Positions 34,721 through 43,977 of a stretch of 64,000 nt of DNA are shown piece by piece. The notes beneath the pieces are model-generated. The model was not told the origin of the DNA. It ran no database searches and saw only the letters and a program-made list of their open reading frames with translations. Each line of letters opens with the position of its first letter. Positions within the stretch are counted from its first letter, which is position 1. The DNA lies in the NCBI GenBank assembly GCA_965243105.1, contig CBDEUC010000001.1:310001-374000 (forward strand). Direction: 5' to 3'. Source of the DNA: WLWS01 sp965243105 (GTDB taxonomy: Bacteria; Pseudomonadota; Gammaproteobacteria; Eutrophobiales; Eutrophobiaceae). A program made the position numbers and the translations under genes.

Positions 34721-36331
34721 ATGAGTTATCAAGTTCTTGCGCGTAAGTGGCGGCCCCGTAGCTTTGCAGACATGGTGGGACAAACCCATGTTCTGAAGGC
34801 ACTCACCAACGCCCTCGACAGCGAAAGACTCCACCATGCCTACCTGTTCAGTGGCACACGCGGCGTGGGAAAAACCACCCTGGCCCGCATCCTCGCCAAG
34901 TGCCTTAATTGTGAACAGGGTGTCAGCTCCACGCCCTGTGGTGAGTGCAGTGCCTGCGTGGGTATCGACGAAGGACGATTCGTGGATTTAATCGAGGTTG
35001 ATGCGGCGTCAAGGGCCAAGGTTGAAGAGACCCGCGATCTCATGGATAACGTGCAATATGCACCTACCATGGGTCGCTACAAGGTCTATCTCATCGACGA
35101 AGTACACATGTTCTCCAATCACAGCTTTAACGCGCTGCTGAAAACCCTTGAAGAACCACCACCCCATGTCAAGTTCCTGCTGGCGACCACCGAGCCGAAA
35201 AAACTTCCCATTACCATACTGTCCCGTTGCCTGCAGTTTAATTTGAAACACCTCACCGCGGAGCAGATCGACAGGCAGCTGGCAGCCACCGTGGAGCGGG
35301 AAGAAGTTGCCGCTGATGCCGAATCCATTCGGCTACTGGCGCAGGCTGCCGATGGCAGCATGCGTGACGCCCTGAGCCTGCTGGACCAGGCCATTTCTTT
35401 CGGAAATGGCGAGCTGAAGGAAGACCAGGTTCGCGAAATGCTGGGAACCATCGACAGTCATTCCCTTACGGCGCTGCTGCACGCACTTGCCGATTCAAAT
35501 GCCGAAGCGCTGTTGCAGGGTATTGACCAGCTGGACCAGCATACCCCCGATTATGACGCGGTGCTGGCCGAGCTACTTTCCCGGTTGCAGGCGATCGCGG
35601 TGAGCCAGGTATTACCGGCCGACGCCGGGCAGGAAGGTGAAAAGGACAGGGAACTGGCCGCCAGGCTCGATCGCGAGGACGTGCAGCTGTTTTACCAGAT
35701 TGCACTTAATGGAAGACGCGACCTGGCGTTTGCACCTGAACCCAGGCTTGGATTTGAAATGACCATGATTCGTATGCTGGCGTTCAGACCTGCCGGCGGT
35801 AACCAGGAAACGCTGCCGCTGGCTGGCAGGGATAGCAGCAATTTTTCCGGCAAGGCGGTGAGCCAGGCTGCCCCGTCGGCGCAGGAAGATAGCCGGGAAA
35901 CCGAGGCCAATGCCATTCGCGAGGCGACTGCCGCGGTGCGCGAGAACCCGGCGCAGGCTACAGAATGGCAAAAGATCATTGACGAGATGGCGCTGGCGGG
36001 CATGCTGAAGGAATTCGCCGCCCACTGCAGCCTGAAGCAGCACAGTGAATCGCTGGTGCACCTGGTACTGATGCCGGAGCAGGAGCACCTGTTGAAAACA
36101 ACGCAGCAACAGAAACTGCAGGAAGCCATCAGGACCCGTTTTGGAGACGGTGTAAAGTTAAAGATCAGTGTTGAGCATCCTTCAACGGAAACCCCGGCAC
36201 AACAACGTGAGCGGGAAGAAAAAGAAAAGCAACAATCAGCCGAGCAGGCGATACTGAATGATCCAAACATTGAAACACTGGAAAAGGTATTTGATGCCAG
36301 GGTGGATCATGATTCGATCAGGCCGGTTTAA
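34721..36331 (+). CDS. dnaX: DNA polymerase III tau/gamma subunit
   Basis: Clamp-loader ATPase of the replicative polymerase. 536 aa: Walker A GTRGVGKTT (residues 46-54), a zinc module with four Cys (CLNCEQGVSSTPCGECSAC), Walker B LIDEVHM, sensor-1 region TTEPKK and arginine finger SRC. The tail after about 370 is low-complexity and charged, the tau extension, shorter than in E. coli. No A_AAA_AAG slippery site was seen where gamma is made in E. coli, so a separate gamma form is not evident. First gene of dnaX-ybaB-recR. Confidence 0.95.
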   Translation: MSYQVLARKWRPRSFADMVGQTHVLKALTNALDSERLHHAYLFSGTRGVGKTTLARILAKCLNCEQGVSSTPCGECSACVGIDEGRFVDLIEVDAASRAKVEETRDLMDNVQYAPTMGRYKVYLIDEVHMFSNHSFNALLKTLEEPPPHVKFLLATTEPKKLPITILSRCLQFNLKHLTAEQIDRQLAATVEREEVAADAESIRLLAQAADGSMRDALSLLDQAISFGNGELKEDQVREMLGTIDSHSLTALLHALADSNAEALLQGIDQLDQHTPDYDAVLAELLSRLQAIAVSQVLPADAGQEGEKDRELAARLDREDVQLFYQIALNGRRDLAFAPEPRLGFEMTMIRMLAFRPAGGNQETLPLAGRDSSNFSGKAVSQAAPSAQEDSRETEANAIREATAAVRENPAQATEWQKIIDEMALAGMLKEFAAHCSLKQHSESLVHLVLMPEQEHLLKTTQQQKLQEAIRTRFGDGVKLKISVEHPSTETPAQQREREEKEKQQSAEQAILNDPNIETLEKVFDARVDHDSIRPV

Positions 36332-36346
36332 TTCTGGAGATTCATC

Positions 36347-36670
36347 ATGAAAGGTGGAATCGGTGACATAATGAAGCAGGCACAGCAGGTACAGGAGAAC
36401 CTGCAAAAGACCCAGAGCGAGATTGCCAACACGGAGGTCACCGGTGAAGCCGGGGCAGGCATGGTTAAAGTCGTGATGACCGGCCGGCATGACGTGAGAC
36501 GTGTTGATATTGACCCGGCCCTGTTAAAGGACGACAAGGAAATGCTAGAGGACCTGTTAGCCGCTGCGGTCAACGATGCCAATCGCAAGGTGGAAAAGAT
36601 GTCGCAGGAGATGATGTCCAACATTGCCGCGGGTCTTGAGCTGCCTCCGGGAATGAAACTACCTTTCTGA
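36347..36670 (+). CDS. ybaB: YbaB/EbfC nucleoid-associated protein
   Basis: A 107-aa DNA-binding protein that acts as a dimer. It has the usual start MKGGIGDIMKQAQQVQENLQKTQSEIA and the later PALLKDDKEMLEDLLAAAVNDA of the family. It lies 15 bases after dnaX and 27 before recR, the standard operon. Its role in recombination or nucleoid organisation is inferred from the family. Confidence 0.95.
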   Translation: MKGGIGDIMKQAQQVQENLQKTQSEIANTEVTGEAGAGMVKVVMTGRHDVRRVDIDPALLKDDKEMLEDLLAAAVNDANRKVEKMSQEMMSNIAAGLELPPGMKLPF

Positions 36671-36697
36671 TCGCCTGGCCAGCACGGAATCACCCGC

Positions 36698-37291
36698 ATG
36701 CCTGAATCCCCCCTTCTGCAGGAGTTAATTGAAGCCCTGCGGTGCATGCCGGGTATTGGCAAAAAGTCCGCGCAGCGTATTGCCTATCATCTCCTGCAGA
36801 GAAATCGTGATGGTGCGCGCCAGATGTCCCGCCTGCTTGGGGAAGCCATGGATAAAATCGGTCACTGTGAACGTTGCCGCACCTTCAGCGAAACCCCCTT
36901 GTGTGGATTGTGCCAGGGCGAACGCCGCGATCGTTCCCTGCTTTGCGTGGTGGAAAGTCCCGCCGATGTGTACTCGGTAGAAGAGGCTGGCTACAACGGT
37001 CTTTACTTCGTGCTGATGGGGCACCTTTCACCACTGGACGGTATTGGTCCTGCTGAGCTCGGGCTGGATCGCCTTGAGGGATTACTGGGAGAAGGCGAAA
37101 TCGAGGAAGTGATCCTGGCTACGGGTACAACCGTTGAGGGTGAAGCCACTTCTCACTTCATCAGCGAAATGGTGCGGAAACATTCGCTCAGGGTCAGCCG
37201 GATTGCGCACGGGGTGCCCCTTGGAGGTGACCTGGAGTATGTTGATTCGAGTACTTTGTCCCATGCCATTGCTGGACGACGACCTGTTTGA
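36698..37291 (+). CDS. recR: Recombination protein RecR
   Basis: Partner of RecF and RecO in loading RecA at gaps. 197 aa: N-terminal helix-hairpin-helix (LRCMPGIGKKSAQRIAYHLL), a four-Cys zinc finger (CERCRTFSETPLCGLC), then a Toprim domain with VVESPADVYSVE and TGTTVEGEATSHFI. Normal length, last gene of the operon. A roughly 310-base gap with a palindromic repeat follows. Confidence 0.96.
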   Translation: MPESPLLQELIEALRCMPGIGKKSAQRIAYHLLQRNRDGARQMSRLLGEAMDKIGHCERCRTFSETPLCGLCQGERRDRSLLCVVESPADVYSVEEAGYNGLYFVLMGHLSPLDGIGPAELGLDRLEGLLGEGEIEEVILATGTTVEGEATSHFISEMVRKHSLRVSRIAHGVPLGGDLEYVDSSTLSHAIAGRRPV

Positions 37292-37435
37292 AACAACATG
37301 AATCTTTTTTCTTTCATGCAGCGTCAATTACCGTTCTCTATAGCTCATGTACTGACGTGTACACAGCGCATCGTCGAACGATTCACGCCTTCCCGGAAGA
37401 AAAAATTTTCATCTTGTGGAAAAAAATTTCTCGGG

Positions 37436-37541
37436 GACGCTTACATGAATAGAACGCGGACACGCTGTAAATACATCCATGTACGCTCCACAGTGGCATC
37501 CCTGCCACTGAGGGTCCGCTTTTCTATACCATGTAAGCGTC
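37436..37541. repeat. Palindromic repeat element, copy A (106 bases)
   Basis: The ends are inverted repeats: GACGCTTACATG at the left pairs exactly with CATGTAAGCGTC at the right, and pairing continues imperfectly through ATAGAA and GCGGAC, about 26 bases per arm. Inside are two small hairpins centred on ATCCATG (ATACATCCATGTA) and ATCCCTG (GTGGCATCCCTGCCAC). The stretch CGCTGTAAATAC next to the left arm recurs in copy B at 57389-57596. It fills most of the recR to VOC gap; the rest of that gap (37292-37435) shows nothing I can name. Confidence 0.8.
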
Positions 37542-37602
37542 ATTCGATTTGACTCACTTCCACATTCACTCGACATAAACAATAGTTTAAAAGGAGAAAA
37601 TT

Positions 37603-37986
37603 ATGATTGGTTACGTGACACTGGGTACAAATGACCTGGCAAAGGCCGGTGAATATTATGATCAGCTTCTTGGCTCACTGGGTGCAGGTCGTGCCATGGA
37701 ATTTGAAGGGCACATGATTGCCTGGGGCAAGTCCATGACCGAGCCCATGCTTTGTGCCATCGTTCCCTTTGATGGTGAACCGGCTACGGTTGGTAATGGG
37801 GTGATGGTTTCTTTGTTCATGGAATCAAAAGAAAAGGTAGATGAGCTGCACAGGAAGGCACTCGAGCTGGGCAGCACGGATGAAGGTGCGCCGGGGCCTC
37901 GCGGCGACGATGGCTTTTACGGTGCCTACTTTCGCGATCTCGACGGTAACAAGCTTTGCGCCTTTACCATGCCCATGGGTGGATAA
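37603..37986 (+). CDS. VOC/glyoxalase-family protein
   Basis: A 127-aa single-module vicinal-oxygen-chelate protein: MIGYVTLGTNDLAKAGEYYDQLLGSLG at the start and DGFYGAYFRDLDGNKLCAF at the end, the usual paired beta-alpha-beta repeats. Metal ligands are only partly apparent, so lactoylglutathione lyase activity is not claimed. AAAGGAG precedes the ATG. Nine bases upstream of putP. Confidence 0.85.
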   Translation: MIGYVTLGTNDLAKAGEYYDQLLGSLGAGRAMEFEGHMIAWGKSMTEPMLCAIVPFDGEPATVGNGVMVSLFMESKEKVDELHRKALELGSTDEGAPGPRGDDGFYGAYFRDLDGNKLCAFTMPMGG

Positions 37987-37995
37987 AGCCAGCAC

Positions 37996-39456
37996 ATGAG
38001 TGAAATCGATGTCATTGTTGGCATCTTTTGCTTTTACCTGCTCATCATAACGGCCCTTGCGATCTGGAGTAGCAAGGGCTCAAGTGATACCGCCGGCTTT
38101 TTTATCGCCGGAAAAAAACTGCCCTTCTGGGTCGTGGCATTCAGCGCCAACGCCACCGGTGAAAGTGGCTGGTTACTGCTGGGTCTCACGGGCATGGCAT
38201 ACAGCGTGGGTCTGCATGCACTGTGGGTCCTGCTTGGTGAAATGATCGGTATTGCACTTTGCTGGCTGCTGATTGCTCGCAGGCTCAAGGTCGATGCGGA
38301 TCGCTATGACGCAATCACCGTTGCGGATTACCTGGAAAGCCGCTTCCAGGATGGCAGGCATATCCTTCGTTTAATCAGTGTAGTGATCATCGTTGTCATG
38401 GTGTTGATTTACGTGGCAGCGCAAATGATTGCCGCGGGCAAGGCCTTTGCAGATTTTATGCAGATTACCTACGTGCATGGTGTGATCCTGGGCGCAGTGG
38501 TGACTTCCCTTTACACGGTTATTGGCGGCTACAAGGCCGTGGCGTATACCGACGTATTGCAGGGAGTATTAATGCTGCTGGCACTGCTTGTTTTACCGGT
38601 GGTCGCTTTCAGTGAAGCTGGCGGGGTTGCTGCAGTGCTACAGGGCCTGGGTGAAGCAGACCCGGTATTGGTGAATTATTTCGGTGAAAAAGGCTGGTCA
38701 CTGGCAGGCGTGATAGCCGTGGCCAGTTTCATGGCAATCGGATTGCCATTTCTAGGTGTGCCGCAGGTGCTTGTTCGCTTTATGTCCATTAACGATCCTG
38801 CTGAAACAAGAAAAGCTGCTGCGATCTCAATCTGTTGCCTGTTTGTTTTTCTTTTTGGCGCAATCCTGATCGGGCTTGCGGGTCGCGTGCTGTTCCCGGG
38901 ATTGGCCGACCCCGAGTTGATCATGCCCACGATTAGCCGCGAGTTGTTTCCCCCGGTAATTACCGGCCTGCTCGTCGTTGTCCTGCTGGCTGCCATCATG
39001 TCCACCGTCGATTCACTACTTATTCTTCTTTCCTCGGCGATCACCCGGGACCTGGTGCAAAAAATCCTGAGACCGGGCATTCCGGACAGGCAGCTGGCGA
39101 GAATAGGGCGCGTGACAACTTTTGTGATCGGTGCAGGTGCGCTCGCCATTGCGCTGAGCGAAAACCGGGCGATCTTCTGGCTGGTGCTGTTTTCATGGTC
39201 GGGACTTGGTGCAACATTTGGTCCCGTGGTCGCCTGTTCCCTGCTCTGGCACAGGGTTAACCTGGCCGGTGCCGCGGCAGGTATGCTCGGGGGATTCCTG
39301 ATCAGCGTGACCTGGGTCATTTTTATCAAGGAACGTTTTTACGACATGTACGAGGCAATACCCGGCTTTGTAGGAGGAACTGTTCTGCTGGTAGTGGTGA
39401 GCCTTTACAGCGAACGGTGTGCCACGCAAAGGGCGCAAACAAGCGCGGCTACTTGA
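37996..39456 (+). CDS. putP: Sodium:solute symporter, proline permease type
   Basis: A 486-aa sodium symporter of the SSS family with about 13 membrane segments. FSANATGESGWLLLGLTG early on and GGYKAVAYTDVLQGVLML with the family's signature, then AIMSTVDSLLILLSSAITRDL with the sodium-site Ser/Thr, all match PutP. Proline is the most likely substrate. It ends eight bases inside the convergent cytochrome gene. Confidence 0.9.
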   Translation: MSEIDVIVGIFCFYLLIITALAIWSSKGSSDTAGFFIAGKKLPFWVVAFSANATGESGWLLLGLTGMAYSVGLHALWVLLGEMIGIALCWLLIARRLKVDADRYDAITVADYLESRFQDGRHILRLISVVIIVVMVLIYVAAQMIAAGKAFADFMQITYVHGVILGAVVTSLYTVIGGYKAVAYTDVLQGVLMLLALLVLPVVAFSEAGGVAAVLQGLGEADPVLVNYFGEKGWSLAGVIAVASFMAIGLPFLGVPQVLVRFMSINDPAETRKAAAISICCLFVFLFGAILIGLAGRVLFPGLADPELIMPTISRELFPPVITGLLVVVLLAAIMSTVDSLLILLSSAITRDLVQKILRPGIPDRQLARIGRVTTFVIGAGALAIALSENRAIFWLVLFSWSGLGATFGPVVACSLLWHRVNLAGAAAGMLGGFLISVTWVIFIKERFYDMYEAIPGFVGGTVLLVVVSLYSERCATQRAQTSAAT

Positions 39457-39748
39457 CGCCGAATTCGTAGTATTCCCGGTTCAAAAACCCGGTGACATCG
39501 TCGATTTCCTCGTCAAACCAGAGGAGGTTATTGGATAGCTCGCACTGGCTGACACGTTCCCTGAGTGCCGGAAAATTTTCCACGATGCGTTCTGCACGGG
39601 TGTAAACCTCGTCCTGGTGACATCGCTGGCAGTGCTGCTGGTGTAGTTTTTTACCCCGTTGTGTATCTACTGCCTGCACGGTGGAGCAAAGACCACCTGC
39701 CAGCATTAGCATTGCCAGGCCCGTTCTCATTTTTTCCATGGCGCTCAT
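39449..39748 (-). CDS. Small exported mono-haem cytochrome c
   Basis: A protein of about 99 aa with signal peptide (MSAMEKMRTGLAMLMLAGG, cleavage near VQA) and a single haem site CQRCH. The fold is short: GKKLHQQHCQRCHQDEVYT, then a helix, a second Cys and a tail with DDVTGFLNREYY. No clear distal Met, so bis-His ligation or gas binding is possible. The open frame reaches 39778, but the start at 39748 gives a clean signal peptide. The function is unknown. Confidence 0.82.
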   Translation of the reverse strand: MSAMEKMRTGLAMLMLAGGLCSTVQAVDTQRGKKLHQQHCQRCHQDEVYTRAERIVENFPALRERVSQCELSNNLLWFDEEIDDVTGFLNREYYEFGVK

Positions 39749-39780
39749 ACCGGTATTACTACGGCAAGCGTAGTTCAATG

Positions 39781-41025
39781 TCAGGCAGTCTTGGCCGACA
39801 GGTGAGAAATTCGAATTGGTGCCGGTGGATGGGAGTCATGAAATGCCGAGTAGAGTGGGTCCGGTGTCAGCGTATTGGCATTTTCCCGGTAAAGTTTCAC
39901 CAGCGCCTGGATCAGGAATGCCGGCTTGGCCTGGGCCGCGGCAAAATCGTCCGCTTCGAATTCCTGCTTTCGCGACATTTGTGAAAACAGCGGCTGCAGG
40001 AACTGTGTGAATACCGGGGAGACCAGCACGAACAGGGTTAGCGCCATGTAGTCAGAGGGAGTGCTCACGCCAAGCCCGAAATAAAACCACGGGCTTTCGA
40101 TCAACCAGCCAAGTAGCGCAAAGCCCAGCAGAAAGATAACGCCGAGCATAACAATACGTTTCTTGATGTGGTTACATTTAAAATGACCAAGCTCGTGGGC
40201 GAGGACTGCTTCCACTTCGTCGGCATCAAGGTCATCAATAAGCGTATCAAAGAAAACGATGCGCTTGTTGGCGCCAAGACCGGTGAAGTAGGCATTCCCA
40301 TGTGAAGAACGCGAAGAACCGTCCATGACAAAAATGCCCTGGCTGGTAAAACCGTTGCGCTCAAGCAGGCTCACGATCCTTGTTTTCAGATCCCCATCTT
40401 CAAGCGGACGAAACTCGTTAAACAAGGGAGCGATAAACGCCGGGTAGGCCCACATCATGAACATGCTGAAACCAAACCAGGTCATCCAGACATAAAGCCA
40501 CCAGAGTTCTCCCGCACCCTGCATTATCCAAAGGATCAGGGCAAGCAGGGGCAAGCCTATCAGGGCCATTAGTACCGTGTTCTTGACCAGGTCGCTGACA
40601 AAGGTCTTTACCGTGGTGTTGTTAAAGCCAAAATCCTGTTCAAGCTTGAAGGTACGGTAAACGGAAAACGGTAAATCAATAATGCTGCCAATGAGTACCA
40701 CGCTGAATATGAATCCGACACCGGTCAGCAGTTCAGAAAATCCCAGTCCACGCCACGCCTGGTCGAGGAATTCCAGCACTCCACCCAGCGTCCAGGCAAC
40801 CAGGACGAGGGTGGCCAGGAACAGTTCTCCCTGGCTCGTTTTACCCTTGGCACGCGTGTAGTCAGCAGCTTTCTGGTGATCCTCCAGCGGGATCGCTTCG
40901 CTGAAGGCCTCGGGAACTTTCTCACGATGATTGCCGACATGGGCTATGTGTCGCTGGGTGAGTAGCCATTCAAGCGTGAACCCCGCGACCAGGGTCGCAA
41001 GAAAAATAATAGAAAATGTGTTCAT
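39781..41025 (-). CDS. M48-family membrane zinc protease (Ste24-like)
   Basis: A 414-aa integral-membrane metalloprotease. The zinc motif is HELGHFKCNH, and the third ligand is in EFEADDFAA; several membrane segments surround them, as in the CAAX protease 1 (Ste24) branch rather than the shorter HtpX. Role by family: quality control of membrane or exported proteins. The frame extends to a TTG at 41055; the ATG at 41025 opens directly with the first membrane segment. Confidence 0.9.
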   Translation of the reverse strand: MNTFSIIFLATLVAGFTLEWLLTQRHIAHVGNHREKVPEAFSEAIPLEDHQKAADYTRAKGKTSQGELFLATLVLVAWTLGGVLEFLDQAWRGLGFSELLTGVGFIFSVVLIGSIIDLPFSVYRTFKLEQDFGFNNTTVKTFVSDLVKNTVLMALIGLPLLALILWIMQGAGELWWLYVWMTWFGFSMFMMWAYPAFIAPLFNEFRPLEDGDLKTRIVSLLERNGFTSQGIFVMDGSSRSSHGNAYFTGLGANKRIVFFDTLIDDLDADEVEAVLAHELGHFKCNHIKKRIVMLGVIFLLGFALLGWLIESPWFYFGLGVSTPSDYMALTLFVLVSPVFTQFLQPLFSQMSRKQEFEADDFAAAQAKPAFLIQALVKLYRENANTLTPDPLYSAFHDSHPPAPIRISHLSAKTA

Positions 41026-41087
41026 AACAGCAAAAAAACCTGGTTGATTCGTCAATTAATTTCGTTAGACAGGATATTATCAGGAAT

Positions 41088-41176
41088 ACTCCCCACATGC
41101 CCCGCTGAATAGGTAATCAAGCGGGGAGTCCATGATGTGCCCCGTAAATTAATTGTTAAGCAGTTCACCGGGGCAC
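41088..41176. other. Two strong hairpins in a divergent intergenic gap
   Basis: In the gap between the M48 protease (minus) and orn (plus), CCCCGCT at 41100-41106 pairs with AGCGGGG at 41120-41126, and ACTCCCC (41088-41094) is an alternative partner for GGGGAGT. A second stem, GTGCCCCG (41137-41144) with CGGGGCAC (41169-41176), is perfect. No clear T run follows on either side. This could be a leader structure or a small RNA; I cannot choose. Confidence 0.4.
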
Positions 41177-41291
41177 TTACTGTGCGAGTATTTCGTGGAA
41201 ATATCCTATATTATCGCGCTTTCATGGAAAGCATTTGAGTTTGCCGCGCCGAAGACATGAGCCAGGAACCTTAACCCAAGGATAAAGCAAT

Positions 41292-41834
41292 ATGACATTT
41301 TCAACGGATAACCTGATCTGGATAGACCTGGAGATGACGGGCCTCGATCCCGACAATGACCAGATTATAGAGATCGCCACCGTGATAACCGATAAGCAGC
41401 TGAACCCGATAACGGACGGACCGGTCGTCGCGATACACCAGGAGGAATCCATCCTGGAAGGCATGGATGAATGGAACACCACGCAGCACGGCAAGTCTGG
41501 CTTGCTGGAGCGAGTCCGAGCAAGCGAATACACGGTGGAGGATGCCGAGCGCATGACGCTCGAGTTTCTCGAAGGGTATGTACCTGAAAACACGTCTCCC
41601 ATGTGTGGTAACAGTATCTGCCAGGATCGTCGCTTTCTTCATCGGCAAATGCCCATGCTGGAAAAGTATTTTCATTACCGCAACCTGGATGTTTCAACGG
41701 TAAAGGAACTGGTAAAGCGCTGGACCACCGGAGAAGATCAGTTTCGTAAAAACTCCGGTCACCTGGCCCTGGACGACATCCATGATTCTATCGAAGAGAT
41801 GCAACACTACCGGGCAAAGTACTTCAACATCTGA
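41292..41834 (+). CDS. orn: Oligoribonuclease
   Basis: 3'-5' exonuclease that degrades very short RNAs, including pGpG from c-di-GMP breakdown. 180 aa; the DEDDh residues are in WIDLEMTGLD, GNSICQDRRFL and the late His/Asp of SGHLALDDIHDS. Normal length. First of a long housekeeping run on the plus strand. It links to the c-di-GMP enzymes of this window through pGpG turnover. Confidence 0.96.
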   Translation: MTFSTDNLIWIDLEMTGLDPDNDQIIEIATVITDKQLNPITDGPVVAIHQEESILEGMDEWNTTQHGKSGLLERVRASEYTVEDAERMTLEFLEGYVPENTSPMCGNSICQDRRFLHRQMPMLEKYFHYRNLDVSTVKELVKRWTTGEDQFRKNSGHLALDDIHDSIEEMQHYRAKYFNI

Positions 41835-41843
41835 GCAATACCG

Positions 41844-43337
41844 GTGACCTCGACAGGCAAGCTCCTTCCTCAAACTCTATACACCGCTGCCGGGGTCAGG
41901 GAACTCGACCGTATCGCCATTGAAGAGGAAGGCATCCCCGGCATTCAGCTGATGAAGCGAGCCGGCGAAGCGGCTTTCAGCTTGCTCGAAAAGTGTTGGC
42001 CAGGCTCTGCCACGGTCACAGTCATTTGTGGCAATGGTAACAACGGCGGTGATGGCTACGTGCTTGCAAAACTGGCAAGGGAGGCCGGCAGGCAGGTTCA
42101 CCTTCTTCATCACGGCAATCTTGAACAGCAAAAAGGAGATGCACTCAGCGCAAGGTTGGAGGCTGAGCAGTCCGGGCTGGTCATCGAACCTTACCAGTCA
42201 GAAAAAGTACGTGAGGCAGACGTCGTCGTGGATGCGCTGCTGGGCACCGGCCTTGAGCGCCAGCTGGACCAGGAGTGGCAGGAGCTGATTCTTGATATCA
42301 ATCAACACGCAGCCCATGTTCTTTCCATCGATATTCCTTCCGGGCTTCATGCGGATACTGGTAGTTGCATGGACATTGCAGTAAGTGCTGACGCCACGAT
42401 CACGTTCATCGGCCTGAAGCAGGGTCTGTTTAGTGGTAGTGGACCTGCGCACAGTGGCGAAGTTTATTTCGATGACCTCGATGTTCCTGCCAGTGTTCTT
42501 GAGAACGTGGCGCCGGGCTGCGAGAGGCTCGATGAACATTACCTTGCGGCGATGCTGAAGCCCCGTCCGGCCAACTTTCACAAGGGTGACTGTGGCCGCG
42601 TTCTGGTGATCGGCGGCGACTACGGTTATGCCGGGGCCGTGCGCATGGCGGGAGAAGCTGCGCTCAGGAGTGGTGCCGGGCTCGTCACCGTGGCTTCACG
42701 CGAGGAACACTGTCTTGCTATTCCACTGGTACGACCTGAATTAATGACGCGTGCCGTGGCTACTGCAAGGGATCTTGAAGGTCTCATTAGCACTGTCGAT
42801 GTGGTCGTAATCGGACCGGGGCTGGGCCAGTCCAGCTGGGCAATGGATCTTTTCGCCAGGGTGCTTGAATTTGAGATACCAACCCTTGTTGACGCCGACG
42901 GACTGAACCTGCTCGCGCGGGAGCCCGCCCCGGCCCGGCAGCGAATTATCACTCCGCACCCAGGCGAAGCCGCACGCCTGCTGGGCTGCAGCGTGGCTGA
43001 CATCCAGCAGGATCGATTCCAGGCCGTTCGCGAACTTCGGCAGCGTTACGGTGGAGTCTGCGTGTTAAAAGGCAGCGGTACTCTTGTCAGCGATGAGAAC
43101 TCCCTGGTCAGTGCCTGTGATGCGGGCAATCCCGGTATGGCCAGCGGCGGCATGGGTGATGTACTCAGTGGTGTGATCGCCGCAATGATAGCCCAGGGCA
43201 ATGACCTGCCAAGCGCCGCCAGGCTGGGGGTTGTGCTACATAGCGTAGCGGCAGACCGCGCAGCAGTGGCCGGTGAACGTGGCATGATAGCCACGGATTT
43301 AATGAAGGAGTTACGCAGCCTTGCAAACCCTGGCTGA
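41844..43337 (+). CDS. nnr: Bifunctional NAD(P)H-hydrate epimerase/dehydratase
   Basis: Repairs damaged NADH and NADPH hydrates. 497 aa, GTG start. The N-terminal YjeF epimerase domain (to about 215) carries VICGNGNNGGDGYVLA and DALLGTG; the C-terminal ribokinase-like dehydratase (about 230-495) has KGDCGRVLVIGGDYGYAGA, TPHPGEAARLLG and GNPGMASGGMGDVLSG. It overlaps tsaE by 17 bases. Confidence 0.95.
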   Translation: MTSTGKLLPQTLYTAAGVRELDRIAIEEEGIPGIQLMKRAGEAAFSLLEKCWPGSATVTVICGNGNNGGDGYVLAKLAREAGRQVHLLHHGNLEQQKGDALSARLEAEQSGLVIEPYQSEKVREADVVVDALLGTGLERQLDQEWQELILDINQHAAHVLSIDIPSGLHADTGSCMDIAVSADATITFIGLKQGLFSGSGPAHSGEVYFDDLDVPASVLENVAPGCERLDEHYLAAMLKPRPANFHKGDCGRVLVIGGDYGYAGAVRMAGEAALRSGAGLVTVASREEHCLAIPLVRPELMTRAVATARDLEGLISTVDVVVIGPGLGQSSWAMDLFARVLEFEIPTLVDADGLNLLAREPAPARQRIITPHPGEAARLLGCSVADIQQDRFQAVRELRQRYGGVCVLKGSGTLVSDENSLVSACDAGNPGMASGGMGDVLSGVIAAMIAQGNDLPSAARLGVVLHSVAADRAAVAGERGMIATDLMKELRSLANPG

Positions 43338-43827
43338 AAATTTGCGCCTCGAGGTGCCGGGGCCCGAAGAGATGGAGGAGCTCGGCCGGCTTCTGGGCGA
43401 GCATTGTCCTGCCGGTCAGCGTATCTACCTGGAAGGAGACCTGGGCGCCGGAAAGACGACGCTGGTGCGTGGCTTTCTTCGCGGCAGGGGATACACGGGC
43501 AAGGTGAAAAGTCCCACCTACACGCTGGTGGAACCCTATGAACTGGATAACACACCGATTTTTCACTTCGACCTCTACCGCATGGAGGATGAAGAGGAGC
43601 TGATACACATTGGTTTCCAGGATTACCTGCAGGATAGCTCCATCATCCTGCTGGAGTGGCCAGAAAAGGCGGCTTCACTGCTGCAGGCCCCGGACCTGCT
43701 GCTGCAGATTGAGATCCAGTCGCAGGGGAGAATCCTGACCCTGGCGGCCAATGGCGGCCCTGCCAGCCAGCTGCTTAGCGTTGTTCCCCGCCAGGACCCG
43801 GCAGCACCAGTGCATTCGCCGTTCTGA
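43321..43827 (+). CDS. tsaE: tRNA threonylcarbamoyladenosine ATPase TsaE
   Basis: ATPase partner of TsaB and TsaD in making t6A37 of tRNAs. 168 aa; Walker A GDLGAGKTT, SPTYTLVEPY and FHFDLYRMEDEEEL follow family order, then LLEWPEKA. The start TTG lies inside the end of nnr. The C-terminal 15 residues extend slightly past the usual end. Confidence 0.95.
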   Translation: MQTLAENLRLEVPGPEEMEELGRLLGEHCPAGQRIYLEGDLGAGKTTLVRGFLRGRGYTGKVKSPTYTLVEPYELDNTPIFHFDLYRMEDEEELIHIGFQDYLQDSSIILLEWPEKAASLLQAPDLLLQIEIQSQGRILTLAANGGPASQLLSVVPRQDPAAPVHSPF

Positions 43828-43977
43828 AATTGCCCTTACGCACTTGCCTTTGCGATATTAGCAACTATACTTAATTCATATAAAACAATGGATTAGGATA
43901 TTAACCTAATAAAATATTGAATTTATTTGCTTAACAGCAGTATAGTACAGCAAAATTTTTAATTTTCTTGGCAAATC

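Noticed and set aside
34721..36331. Programmed frameshift producing a gamma form of DnaX
   Set aside because: A-rich codons occur near 35200 and 36220, but none forms the A_AAA_AAG heptamer in the right phase, and no stem follows.
38676..39329. 217-codon open frame antisense to putP
   Set aside because: Ser/Thr/Pro-rich translation with no motifs, fully inside a conserved symporter gene.
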